The notes under the pieces were generated by a model. The model had not been told where the DNA came from. It ran no database searches and was given only the letters and a program-made list of their open reading frames with translations. From NCBI GenBank assembly GCA_963735955.1, contig CAVTND010000012.1, forward strand, positions 1 through 64,000: a stretch of 64,000 nucleotides of DNA, read 5' to 3'. The translations under genes were made by a program, and so were the position numbers. The DNA is from CAVTND01 sp963735955. Its GTDB lineage: Bacteria > Pseudomonadota > Gammaproteobacteria > Burkholderiales > Burkholderiaceae_F. Below, piece after piece: positions 35,157 to 43,196 of the stretch (positions are counted from its first letter, which is position 1; each line of letters opens with the position of its first letter).

Positions 35157-35190
35157 GTGTCCCCCGGAGGACCACGCCTAATACAATGCT

Positions 35191-35242
35191 TAAAGCCTAG
35201 CACTTTGCGACCGGGCGGCGAGCGAGAAATGGCACACAACCG
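35191..35242. repeat. Conserved ~52-base block, second copy
   Basis: TAAAGCCTAGCACTTTGCGA to ACACAACCG, matching 12567-12618. It lies 35 bases upstream of the minus-strand ABC-binding gene, so it could hold that gene's promoter, and next to an A-C cassette. Confidence 0.6.
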
Positions 35243-35265
35243 AACTCAGACGCGGGTTATGCCCC

Positions 35266-35339
35266 ATGTCCGCTTTGGGTCAAAAGCGGACATGTGCAGT
35301 GCACTAGGCAATGTCCGCTTTGTGCCAATAGCGGACATC
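35266..35339. repeat. Palindromic cassette, units A-C
   Basis: Perfect A (GGGTCA) and C (TTGTGCCAAT), spacer TGTGCAGTGCAC. Confidence 0.92.
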
Positions 35340-35406
35340 GTGACGATAAAATCCTGCCACTGGGATGCCGCCACATATGCGCTTCTGCTCAATACAGCGA
35401 CGTGGA

Positions 35407-35667
35407 CTACGGCTTTTCAGTTGTGCGTAGGCGACGAAACTTCTCGCTGCCGATAGGTACGTACTTGCATTCGCAGCGGTCACGCGTGCATCGACGAAGT
35501 GGCAAGTGAGGCACGGTATCGCCCGGATATTCAATACCGAACTGTGCTAGCACGGCTTCGCAGGCGTCCCGTCCTGGCAAAATGCGAACGCCGTGTACCA
35601 AGCCGAGCCTGTGCGCATTCCGAAGCGCACGCAGTGAGCGGGCGATTTGAGACGGACTCTTGTGCAT
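35407..35667 (-). CDS. Small protein with C-terminal cysteine cluster, function unknown
   Basis: 86 residues from the ATG at 35667. MHKSPSQIARSLRALRNAHR, then VRILPGRDACEAVLAQFGIE and CTRDRCECKYVPIGSEKFRR. The motif C-x4-C-x-C near the end could bind metal. The ribosome site is weak, so the start may be elsewhere; the open frame runs up to 35817. Cytoplasmic, family not named. Confidence 0.5.
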   Translation of the reverse strand: MHKSPSQIARSLRALRNAHRLGLVHGVRILPGRDACEAVLAQFGIEYPGDTVPHLPLRRCTRDRCECKYVPIGSEKFRRLRTTEKP

Positions 35668-35820
35668 CGGGCGCTTCTCAAGCAGCACTGGTATCCAGTT
35701 GCCGCCGAAAAGTGCGCTTAAGCTGAAATTCAGGATAATCGTTAGGCCTAATGCAGGGCGCGGCCCGTTTTGCAGCGACGAATACGACGGAAACCGCGAG
35801 TGGTCAGCGGATCTCAATCT

Positions 35821-35882
35821 CTGCTGTTACCCGAAAGCGGACATTGGTTGGTCGCAGCCCCATGTCCGCTAAGTGCCAAATA
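35821..35882. repeat. Last palindromic cassette, partial B and partial C
   Basis: Right arm of a B unit (CCCGAAAGCGGACAT) and left arm plus loop of a C unit (ATGTCCGCTAAGTGCCAAAT). No further copy occurs between here and 64,000. Confidence 0.75.
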
Positions 35883-35905
35883 GCTATAACAGCAAATGGT
35901 CACCT

Positions 35906-36907
35906 TTAATTCTGTCTCTTCCTTTTCCGACGCCGTAGAGCACTGACAACGGAGGCAGCGATAAAAGCAATGCCGACGATCAAAACGATGCGCATAGAAT
36001 CATCGTCAGGTTTCGACGAGTCATTAGTATTGTCGACGCCTTGACTCAGCGCAGCAACGTTGGAGATGCCTTCGTGACGAGAATCGGCTTCGTTCGACAG
36101 TGACGCGACACGAACATGGTTCATTGATAAGGAGAACCGCATGTTTTTCTTGGCGGCACTTTTTCCCCGCGGAGCTGGGATCGATTCAACGTCGCGATGC
36201 AACGAAGTTTCATCAATCTGCTGTTCATTTTGTGTGCTATCCGCGGCTGAGCGACGCTCTTGCTCTTTTGTTACCGGTGCAGGGTCTGCCGATGATCGAC
36301 GGGGCGTGCCCTGCTGGATGGAGCCCAAAATGCCCGAGCCACTCAAGGACAGCCCTGACCGTTGTACTGAGACTTTAGCGGTTTGTCCGGGCTGAACGAG
36401 CGCGTACTGGCCAGACTTGAAATCCGACACCTCAACTTGGCCCCTGAGCACGTCGACATAGCTGCTGTCTTTTTCGACGGTGACGCGGAACCGCGTGCCC
36501 TTCACTACAGCGGCGAGCTGCGGCGTCTCAACCTCGAAATGCTTGACGTTGCGCTTCTCCACCTCGAGGACAATCGAACCTGCCCTCTGGATAATAGTCG
36601 TCAGCAGCCCTTGTTTCGTCTCCCTAGGAATCTCGATCGCTGAGTTTGGCGAGATGAGCATGGACTCTTCGCCGTGCACCAGAAGGGCCCGGCCGTTTTG
36701 GCCAGTCTGGATAGAGTCGCCAGGCTTTACGATGCTCGAGTGAGATAGCGAAGCCTGCTGGACTCCTCCAACAGTCACCCAAACATTGCCGGATGTATTG
36801 CTGACATGCCAGTTATTGTCGTCCGCGATCGCGGCGGTGCCCGTATAAAAAAGGACAAGCGCCGTCAGTAAGAACGGAGCACAGAGGCCTCTCATCCGGT
36901 CATGCAT
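35906..36907 (-). CDS. FecR-domain protein with C-terminal membrane anchor
   Basis: 333 residues. Signal peptide (LCAPFLLTALVLFYTGTAA), FecR domain (GNVWVTVGG, VKPGDSIQTGQNGRALLV, ETPQLAAVVKGTRFRVTVEK, YVDVLRGQVEVSD), a long polar low-complexity linker, then a single span (IVLIVGIAFIAASVVSAL) and a basic tail RRRKRKRQN. Unlike classical FecR it lacks the N-terminal sigma-regulatory part, so it is a periplasmic domain tethered at its C-terminus. Partner unknown. Confidence 0.78.
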   Translation of the reverse strand: MHDRMRGLCAPFLLTALVLFYTGTAAIADDNNWHVSNTSGNVWVTVGGVQQASLSHSSIVKPGDSIQTGQNGRALLVHGEESMLISPNSAIEIPRETKQGLLTTIIQRAGSIVLEVEKRNVKHFEVETPQLAAVVKGTRFRVTVEKDSSYVDVLRGQVEVSDFKSGQYALVQPGQTAKVSVQRSGLSLSGSGILGSIQQGTPRRSSADPAPVTKEQERRSAADSTQNEQQIDETSLHRDVESIPAPRGKSAAKKNMRFSLSMNHVRVASLSNEADSRHEGISNVAALSQGVDNTNDSSKPDDDSMRIVLIVGIAFIAASVVSALRRRKRKRQN

Positions 36908-37333
36908 GGACGACTCGTTTTCGCTCTAAGTGTCTAGGTCGATTCAAAAGCGCATCCACAATCACTGCTGAAAACGCTAACTAAAAAGTATCAACGATTT
37001 TATTAGAGCATCTCACCGTAACGCATTATCGAATAAAACGTTTCGTTGAGGATAAGCCTCTGGAAGGGCTGGGAGTGAGGCCGCCAGGTGTGGCTGCCTC
37101 AAAGCGCAAGCTCTATTCCGACGAACCTTCGACGGTGAAAGTCTGAAATTGGCTTAAATCAAAGTTCCGTCCGCACCCTATATGCGAACGGCATTCGTCT
37201 GATTAAAAAAGTGCTTTCAGAATTGTTTCAATTGCAGCAACCCACCTTAAACCGCTGCAGATCTTTGTCTTTTAGATTGAGTCAAATTGGGTGCGCCTTG
37301 GTGACGTTCCCGACTAGCTAAAGGAGACCAGCC
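36908..37333. other. AT-rich intergenic region before the junction
   Basis: 426 bases without a supported gene. It holds TTGGCTTAAATCAA at 37149-37162, a near match to FNR/FixK-type boxes, and the palindromic GAATTGTTTCAATTG near 37220. The strong AAAGGAGA at its end serves the start at 37334. Base composition is still that of the left part. Confidence 0.4.
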
Positions 37334-38353
37334 ATGCGCGTCCTGTTAGAAATCGCCATCGCAGCCTTTGTCATAATTACAGTCTGGTCGACAAATTCCG
37401 ATGTTACCAAGCACACAGCTGTTTCAACGGAGCCGGCCAGCTTGACCGATGCCGACCTGGCGTCGCTGGCGGGACTGGGCGCACCGGTCGAGCAGCCGAC
37501 GCCGTTGCGCGAATTCTGGCGCCACTTCTCAGCCAACGCGGGGGCTGTCGCCGGCCTGGTGATCGTCATTGCCGTCATGCTGATCGCGGTGTTCGCCGGC
37601 GTGCTCGCACCGCATTCGCCGGTGGCGATCGACAACGCGGCCTACCTGAAGCCGCCGGCGTGGACCAGCGGTGGCTCGTGGACCTATTTCCTCGGCACCG
37701 ATGCGATCGGACGCGACATCCTCTCGCGGCTGATGTACGGCGCGCGGCTCTCGTTGTCGATCGGCGTGGCAGTCGTGACGCTGTCGATCATCGTCGGCAC
37801 CTGTCTCGGCATGGCCGCCGCGTTTTTCCGCGGCGTGACCGAGATCGCGATCATGCGATTGATGGACGTGCTGCTGAGCTTGCCGAGCCTGCTGCTCGCG
37901 ATCGTGATCGTCGCCATCCTCGGCCCCGGGCTGATGAACGCCATGCTGGCCGTCGCGGTCGTGGTGCTGCCGCACTACGTCCGCACGGCGCGTGCGGCGG
38001 CGCTGACCGAGCTGTCGCGCGACTACGTGACCGCCGCACGCATGGTCGGTGCGAGCAACCTGCGGCTGATGTTCCGCGAGGTGCTGCCCAATTGCATGGC
38101 GCCCTTGATCGTGCAGGCCTCGCTCGGGGTGTCGACCGCGATTCTCGATGCAGCAGCCCTCGGCTTCCTCGGGCTGGGCGCGCAGCCGCCGTCGCCCGAA
38201 TGGGGAACCATGCTGGCCGATGCGCGCGAGTTCGTGTTGCGCGCCTGGTGGGTCGTAACGTTCCCGGGCCTGGTGATCCTGATCACGGTGCTGGCTTTCA
38301 ATCTGCTCGGCGACGGCCTGCGCGACGCGCTCGATCCCAAGCTCAAACGCTAG
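37334..38353 (+). CDS. dppC: Dipeptide ABC transporter permease DppC with a foreign N-terminus
   Basis: 339 residues. From about residue 55 (TPLREFWRHFSANAGAVAGL) onward it is a normal DppC/OppC permease, with FLGTDAIGRDILSRLMYGAR and the EAA loop GASNLRLMFREVLPNCMAPL. The first ~30 residues (MRVLLEIAIAAFVIITVWST) look like a separate small membrane protein of the left-hand genome, with that genome's ribosome site. The change falls between about 37,400 and 37,440. dppB, normally upstream, is absent. Confidence 0.85.
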   Translation: MRVLLEIAIAAFVIITVWSTNSDVTKHTAVSTEPASLTDADLASLAGLGAPVEQPTPLREFWRHFSANAGAVAGLVIVIAVMLIAVFAGVLAPHSPVAIDNAAYLKPPAWTSGGSWTYFLGTDAIGRDILSRLMYGARLSLSIGVAVVTLSIIVGTCLGMAAAFFRGVTEIAIMRLMDVLLSLPSLLLAIVIVAILGPGLMNAMLAVAVVVLPHYVRTARAAALTELSRDYVTAARMVGASNLRLMFREVLPNCMAPLIVQASLGVSTAILDAAALGFLGLGAQPPSPEWGTMLADAREFVLRAWWVVTFPGLVILITVLAFNLLGDGLRDALDPKLKR

Positions 38354-38400
38354 GCCCGAAGCTCAAACGCTAGAACCGAAGCTCAAACGCCAACCCCCGA
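38341..38400 (+). repeat. Three 20-base tandem repeats over the dppC stop
   Basis: Units at 38341, 38361 and 38381, each starting GCTCAAACGC; the first two continue TAG. The repeat copies the last codons and stop of dppC and fills the dppC-dppD space, leaving no visible Shine-Dalgarno for dppD. Confidence 0.85.
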
Positions 38401-39449
38401 TGGCCCTGCTCGAAATCGAATCGCTGCAAGTCGAGTTCCCGATCGGCGGCAATGTGCTGCGCGCAGTCGATGACGTGAGCCTCGCGGTCGACGAAGGCGA
38501 AGTGCTCGGCATCGTCGGCGAATCAGGCTCTGGCAAGAGCGTGACGATGCTCGCACTGATGGGGCTGATCGCGTATCCCGGCAGGGTGCGCGCCAAGCGG
38601 CTGAATTTCGCTGGGCGTGACCTGCTGACGCTCAGCGAACGCGAGCGTCGACAGCTGACCGGGCGCGACATGGCGATGATCTTCCAGGAGCCGGCGACCA
38701 GTCTCAACCCGTGCTTCTCGATCGCCTTTCAGATCACCGAGACGCTGCGCGAGCATCTCGGGCTAACGCAGAAAGCTGCTCTGGATCGCGCGGTCGAATT
38801 GCTCGAGCAGGTCGGCATTCCGGATCCGGCGCGACGCCTGCAGGATTACCCGCACCAGCTGTCGGGTGGCATGAACCAGCGCGTGATGATCGCGATGGCG
38901 ATTGCCTGCAATCCGAAACTGCTGATCGCCGATGAACCGACGACGGCGCTCGACGTGACGATCCAGGCGCAGATCCTCGATCTGCTGCGGCGTCTGCAAC
39001 GGGAGCGCGGCATGGCGCTGGTGCTGATCACGCACAACATGGGCGTGGTGGCGGAAATGGCGCAACGCTTGGCGGTGATGTACGCCGGCCAGGTGGTCGA
39101 AGATCGCGCCGCGCAGGATCTGTTCGCCGCGCCGCGTCACCCCTACACCGCGGCGCTGTTGGCGGCACTGCCCGAGCGGCACGCCGACGACGGCAGCGAC
39201 CGCCTGGCGACGATCCCGGGCCTGGTACCTGGCCTCTATGACCGGCCGCGCGGATGTCTTTTCAGCCCGCGCTGCACGGATGCGACGGTCCATTGCCATA
39301 AGGTGCAGCCGGCGCTGGCAGCGATCGCCGACGGGCGGGTGCGGTGCCACTACCCGATCGGCAGTCCCGACCGCCATGCGGCGATTCAACGCGACCGGCA
39401 TGTCGGCGCGCTGGCCGCGCGGCACGAAGAGTTGGCGTCGAAAGCATGA
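38400..39449 (+). CDS. dppD: Dipeptide ABC transporter ATP-binding protein DppD
   Basis: 349 residues. Walker A GESGSGKSVTMLALMGLI, signature LSGGMNQRVMIAMAIACNPK, Walker B LLIADEPTTALDVTIQAQIL, switch His in LVLITHNMGVV. The C-terminal oligopeptide-transporter extension has CLFSPRCTDATVHCHK, where the cysteines resemble the Fe-S ligands described for DppD-type subunits. Cytoplasmic ATPase, pairs with DppF. Stop overlaps the dppF start. Confidence 0.92.
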   Translation: MALLEIESLQVEFPIGGNVLRAVDDVSLAVDEGEVLGIVGESGSGKSVTMLALMGLIAYPGRVRAKRLNFAGRDLLTLSERERRQLTGRDMAMIFQEPATSLNPCFSIAFQITETLREHLGLTQKAALDRAVELLEQVGIPDPARRLQDYPHQLSGGMNQRVMIAMAIACNPKLLIADEPTTALDVTIQAQILDLLRRLQRERGMALVLITHNMGVVAEMAQRLAVMYAGQVVEDRAAQDLFAAPRHPYTAALLAALPERHADDGSDRLATIPGLVPGLYDRPRGCLFSPRCTDATVHCHKVQPALAAIADGRVRCHYPIGSPDRHAAIQRDRHVGALAARHEELASKA

Positions 39450-40495
39450 GCCATAACCCCGCACCGGTAGTCGAGGCGAGCGATCTCAAGCGGGTATACG
39501 TGGTCCGACGCGGAATGCTGCAGAAGCCTGCGAGTTTGCAGGCGCTCGGCGGCGTTTCCTTTGAACTGCTGCCTGGCCGCACGCTGGCCATAGTCGGCGA
39601 GTCCGGGTGCGGCAAGTCCACGCTGGCGCGCTTGGTCGCGCTGATTGAACGGCCCAGCGCCGGCAGATTGAAACTCGCCGGCGTTGATGCGATCCAGGCC
39701 GCCGGAAAGGAACGTGCGCAGTTGCGGCACACGGTGCAACTGGTGTTCCAGAATCCTTTCGGTTCACTCAACCCGCGCAAGACGATCGGCTCGATTCTTG
39801 AAGAGCCGCTGGCGATCAACACCGACCTCAAGGTCGAGCAGCGACGCGAACGAGTCGTGGAAATGATGCGCCGGGTCGGACTGCGTCCCGAACACGTCGG
39901 CCGCTATCCGCACATGTTCTCGGGCGGTCAGCGCCAGCGCATTGCGATCGCACGCGCACTGATGCTGCGGCCGGCGCTGGTGATCGCCGACGAGCCGGTG
40001 TCGGCGCTCGATGTCTCGATCCAGGCGCAGGTGCTTAACCTGCTGGCCGATCTGCAGCGCGAGTTCGGCGTTGCGTATCTGTTCATCTCGCACGACCTCG
40101 CTGTGGTCCGCCACATCGCGGACGAGGTGCTCGTGATGTACCTCGGGCTGGCGATGGAACAGGGACCGAAAGCGCAGATTTTTGGCGCGCCCCGGCATCC
40201 GTACACCCAGGCGCTCCTGGGGTCGACGCCCGGTCTCGGCGCCGCAGACCGGCGCACGGTGCTCAAGGGCGAGTTGCCTTCGCCGCTTGCACCTCCGGCG
40301 GGGTGCGTGTTCTCGACCCGCTGCCCGTACGTCACCGAACGCTGTCGCGCCGAGCGTCCGGTCCTGCGTCCGCTGGACGGACGCCTGGTCGCCTGCCACT
40401 ATGCTGAGACACTGGACGGCGCCGATGTATCGTTAGCGGTTCCAGAACCTTTAATGCCGCGCCCCGCGGCACGATCACAGGAGCAGGGAATATGA
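39446..40495 (+). CDS. dppF: Dipeptide ABC transporter ATP-binding protein DppF
   Basis: 349 residues from the ATG at 39446 (ATGA overlap with dppD; a longer frame to 39344 lies inside dppD). Walker A GESGCGKSTLARLVALIERP, QNPFGSLNPRKTIGSILEEP, signature SGGQRQRIAIARALMLRPAL, Walker B VIADEPVSALDVSIQAQVLN, C-terminal CVFSTRCPYVTERCRAERPV. Second ATPase of the peptide importer. Its stop overlaps the dppA start. Confidence 0.92.
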   Translation: MSHNPAPVVEASDLKRVYVVRRGMLQKPASLQALGGVSFELLPGRTLAIVGESGCGKSTLARLVALIERPSAGRLKLAGVDAIQAAGKERAQLRHTVQLVFQNPFGSLNPRKTIGSILEEPLAINTDLKVEQRRERVVEMMRRVGLRPEHVGRYPHMFSGGQRQRIAIARALMLRPALVIADEPVSALDVSIQAQVLNLLADLQREFGVAYLFISHDLAVVRHIADEVLVMYLGLAMEQGPKAQIFGAPRHPYTQALLGSTPGLGAADRRTVLKGELPSPLAPPAGCVFSTRCPYVTERCRAERPVLRPLDGRLVACHYAETLDGADVSLAVPEPLMPRPAARSQEQGI

Positions 40496-42132
40496 CGCAA
40501 TTTCGATGGGGGGACACTGCAGGTGCAACGGCGAAACCGATCCTGCGGGCGGCAGCGGTGTGTGCGGCGCTGGCGCTGATCGGCAGCAGCAGTAGCGCAT
40601 TGGCCAAGACGCTGGTGTTCTGTTCGGAAGGCAGTCCGGAGAATTTCTATCCGGGCATCAACACGACCGGCACCTCGTTCGACGCCAATAGCCAGATCTA
40701 TAGCCGCATCGTCGACTTCGAGCGCGGCGGCACGCGCGTCGTGCCGGGACTCGCCGAGAAGTGGGACATCTCGCCCGACGGCAAGGTCTACACCTTCCAC
40801 TTGCGCAAGGGCGTCAAATGGCACGAGAACAAGAACTTCAAGCCGACGCGCGACATGAACGCCGACGACATCATCTTCGCGTTCGAGCGGCAATGGAAGG
40901 AATCGAACCCGTATTTCAAGGTCACGAGTTCGAACCATTCGTACTTCAACGACATGGGCATGCCGAAGCTCCTGAAGTCGGTCGAGAAGGTCGACGACTA
41001 CACCGTCAGGGTGACGCTCGAAAAGGCCGAAGCGCCGTTCCTGTCGAACCTCGCGATGGAGTACGCCGGGGTGCAATCGAAGGAATACGCCGACGCGATG
41101 CTGAAGGCCGGCACGCCGGAGAAGATCGACCAGGAGCCGATCGGTACCGGACCGTTCTACCTGGTGCAGTACCAGCGTGACGCCATCATTCGCTACAAGG
41201 CATTTCCGCAGCATTGGGGCGGCAAGGCGAAGATCGACGATCTCGTGTTTTCGATCACGCCCGACGCTTCGGTGCGCTGGGCCAAATTGCAGAAGGGCGA
41301 ATGCCATGTGATGCCGTATCCGAATCCGGCCGACCTCGACGCAATCCGCAAGGACCCGAAGATCCAGGTGCTCGAGCAGCCGGGCCTGAACGTCGGCTAC
41401 CTCGCCTACAACACGACCAAGAAGCCGTTCGATGACGTGCGCGTGCGCAAAGCCATCAACATGGCGATCAACAAGAAGGCGATCATCGACGCGGTGTATC
41501 TGACGACCGGGGTGGCGGCGAAGAATCCGATCCCGCCGACCCAGTGGTCGTACAACGACGCGATCAAGGACGATCCCTACGATCCGGCCGCCGCCAAGAA
41601 GCTGCTGGCCGAGGCCGGCTACCCGAATGGCTTCACGACCGACCTGTGGGCGATGCCCGTGCAGCGGCCCTACAACCCGAATGCCAGGCGCATTGCCGAA
41701 CTGATGCAAGGGGATCTCGCCAAGATCGGCGTCACGGCCGAGATCAAGAGCTTCGAGTGGGGTGAGTACCGCAAGCGCATGCAAAACGGCGAGCACCAGA
41801 TGGGCATGCTCGGATGGACCGGCGACAACGGTGATCCCGACAACTTCCTGAATACCCTGCTCGGCTGCGATTCGGCCAAGAGTAACGGCAGCAACGTTGC
41901 GAAGTTCTGCTACCAGCCTTTCGAGGAACTGGTGCAGAAGGCCAAGACCACATCGGGGCAGGCAGCGCGCACCCCACTTTACGAGAAGGCGCAAGTGATC
42001 TTCAAGGAGCAGGCGCCGTGGTTCACGATTGCGCACGCGGTGCAATTGAAGCCGATGCGCGTCGAAGTCATCGACTTCAAGCTGTCACCCTTCGGACGGC
42101 ATAGCTTCTACGGCGTCGACATCAAGGAATAA
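40492..42132 (+). CDS. dppA: Periplasmic dipeptide-binding protein DppA
   Basis: 546 residues. Signal peptide (PILRAAAVCAALALIGSSSS, cleavage near ALA), then TLVFCSEGSPENFYPGINTT, VPGLAEKWDISPDGKVYTFH, PIGTGPFYLVQYQRDAIIRY and the ending SPFGRHSFYGVDIKE, matching SBP_bac_5 members of the DppA type (about 535 residues in E. coli). AGGAGCAGG precedes the ATG. Captures di- or tripeptides (haem also, in some relatives). Last gene of the operon. Confidence 0.93.
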   Translation: MTQFRWGDTAGATAKPILRAAAVCAALALIGSSSSALAKTLVFCSEGSPENFYPGINTTGTSFDANSQIYSRIVDFERGGTRVVPGLAEKWDISPDGKVYTFHLRKGVKWHENKNFKPTRDMNADDIIFAFERQWKESNPYFKVTSSNHSYFNDMGMPKLLKSVEKVDDYTVRVTLEKAEAPFLSNLAMEYAGVQSKEYADAMLKAGTPEKIDQEPIGTGPFYLVQYQRDAIIRYKAFPQHWGGKAKIDDLVFSITPDASVRWAKLQKGECHVMPYPNPADLDAIRKDPKIQVLEQPGLNVGYLAYNTTKKPFDDVRVRKAINMAINKKAIIDAVYLTTGVAAKNPIPPTQWSYNDAIKDDPYDPAAAKKLLAEAGYPNGFTTDLWAMPVQRPYNPNARRIAELMQGDLAKIGVTAEIKSFEWGEYRKRMQNGEHQMGMLGWTGDNGDPDNFLNTLLGCDSAKSNGSNVAKFCYQPFEELVQKAKTTSGQAARTPLYEKAQVIFKEQAPWFTIAHAVQLKPMRVEVIDFKLSPFGRHSFYGVDIKE

Positions 42133-42181
42133 CGCCGCCGCAGGGATAACACCACCGCGACTCGGCCCGCGGTCCGGCCTA

Positions 42182-42218
42182 GCCTGCCGGCGCGAATTCC
42201 GCGCCGGCAGGCGTTTTT
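42182..42218 (+). terminator. Strong Rho-independent terminator of the dpp operon
   Basis: GCCTGCCGGCGCG (42182-42194) and CGCGCCGGCAGGC (42200-42212) form a perfect 13-pair stem around AATTC, followed by GTTTTT, 50 bases after dppA. Confidence 0.92.
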
Positions 42219-42314
42219 GCTGCCAGCCGATCAAGATTTGCAAGCTGCAACGCGACTCGAGCTAATCACGCTGCCGGGCGAACCGATCGCCGGCCGCATC
42301 ACACCGGCATCTTC

Positions 42315-43154
42315 ATGATCCTGACCTACATCCTCGTCGACCTTGAAAACGTCCAGCCCCAGGCCGGCGACCTGAGCCTGCTGCGCGGCGAGTCCTACCG
42401 CGTGCTGATTTTCCATGGAGTGCACCAGAACAAGTTCGACGTCAACATGTACAAGGCGCTGCAACCGCTCGGCGACAAGGTGGAGCTGATCCAGAGCGAT
42501 CGCGTCGGCGCCGACGTGCTCGACTTTCATATTTCCTTTTATCTCGGCCGCCGGCTGCAGGAGCATCTTGGCGAAGAGACGACCGGGGCGGGACGGTCGG
42601 CACGGTTCTTCGTGATCTCGAAGGACAAGGGCTTCGATTCACTGCTGGTGCATGTGCGCTCGCTTGGCTTCGAGGCGCACCGGGTGGCGACGATCCAGGC
42701 TGCGCTCGGCACACCGCCGCACGGTGCGCCTGCGCCGGCGCGCAAGGGGGCCGCGAAGAAGGCGACGCCAGCGAAGCGGGCCGCGGCGAAGAAAGCTCCA
42801 GCCGCCAGGGTGGCGCAGACGAGAGCGGCGCAACCCAAGCCCGCTCCCAAGGCGGCTCAGCCCAAGGCAGTTCAGCACAAGGCCACGCAGCACAAGTCCC
42901 CCGCGCCCGCGCTGAAGCCATCGGAAAAGAAAGCAGCGGCAGATCCCAAGGACGTCGTGCTCGACAGCCTGCGCAATATGGGCGAGAAGCGGCCCGGCAA
43001 GCGCAAGGGACTCGAGCATCACATCGAAAGTCACCTCGGCCGCAAGGTCGACATCGAGACCGTGCGCAGACTTGTCGACCAACTCGAGCGCGATGGCATG
43101 CTTACGATCGTCGACAACCGGGTCGAGTACAAGCTGCCGAAGGGGAAGCGGTAG
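42315..43154 (+). CDS. PIN/NYN-like domain protein with Ala/Lys/Pro-rich linker and C-terminal winged-helix-like part
   Basis: 279 residues in three parts. Residues 1-130: a Rossmann-like nuclease fold with acidic residues at VDLENV, SDRVGADVLDFHISF and ISKDKGFDSLLVHV, as in PIN/NYN proteins. Residues 130-205: a low-complexity linker of A, K, P and Q. Residues 210-279: LDSLRNMGEKRPGKRKGLEH, IETVRRLVDQLERDGMLTIV, helix-helix-wing-like. Likely RNA or DNA processing; substrate unknown. Confidence 0.7.
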   Translation: MILTYILVDLENVQPQAGDLSLLRGESYRVLIFHGVHQNKFDVNMYKALQPLGDKVELIQSDRVGADVLDFHISFYLGRRLQEHLGEETTGAGRSARFFVISKDKGFDSLLVHVRSLGFEAHRVATIQAALGTPPHGAPAPARKGAAKKATPAKRAAAKKAPAARVAQTRAAQPKPAPKAAQPKAVQHKATQHKSPAPALKPSEKKAAADPKDVVLDSLRNMGEKRPGKRKGLEHHIESHLGRKVDIETVRRLVDQLERDGMLTIVDNRVEYKLPKGKR

Positions 43155-43196
43155 CGGCCGCGACAGCTTACTGACGCCGCCGCTTGCCTGTTGGCC

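Noticed and set aside
3396..35882. Palindromic repeats as a CRISPR array
   Set aside because: Units are dispersed over 32 kb, occur in groups of one to five with constant spacers rather than unique ones, and no cas gene is present.
6925..35882. Cassettes as integron attC sites
   Set aside because: No integrase and no GTTRRRY-type core site were seen; stems are near-perfect, unlike attC. A gene-module idea is kept only as a hypothesis.
37149..37162. FNR/FixK box TTGGCTTAAATCAA
   Set aside because: One half-site deviates from the consensus and the gene downstream is cut by the junction, so no target can be supported.
40399..42045. 548-codon minus-strand frame opposite dppA
   Set aside because: dppA is unambiguous on the plus strand; the opposite frame is low-complexity H/R/V with no motif. 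Similar shadows opposite the beta-CASP, RraA, dehydratase and dehydrogenase genes were dropped for the same reason.
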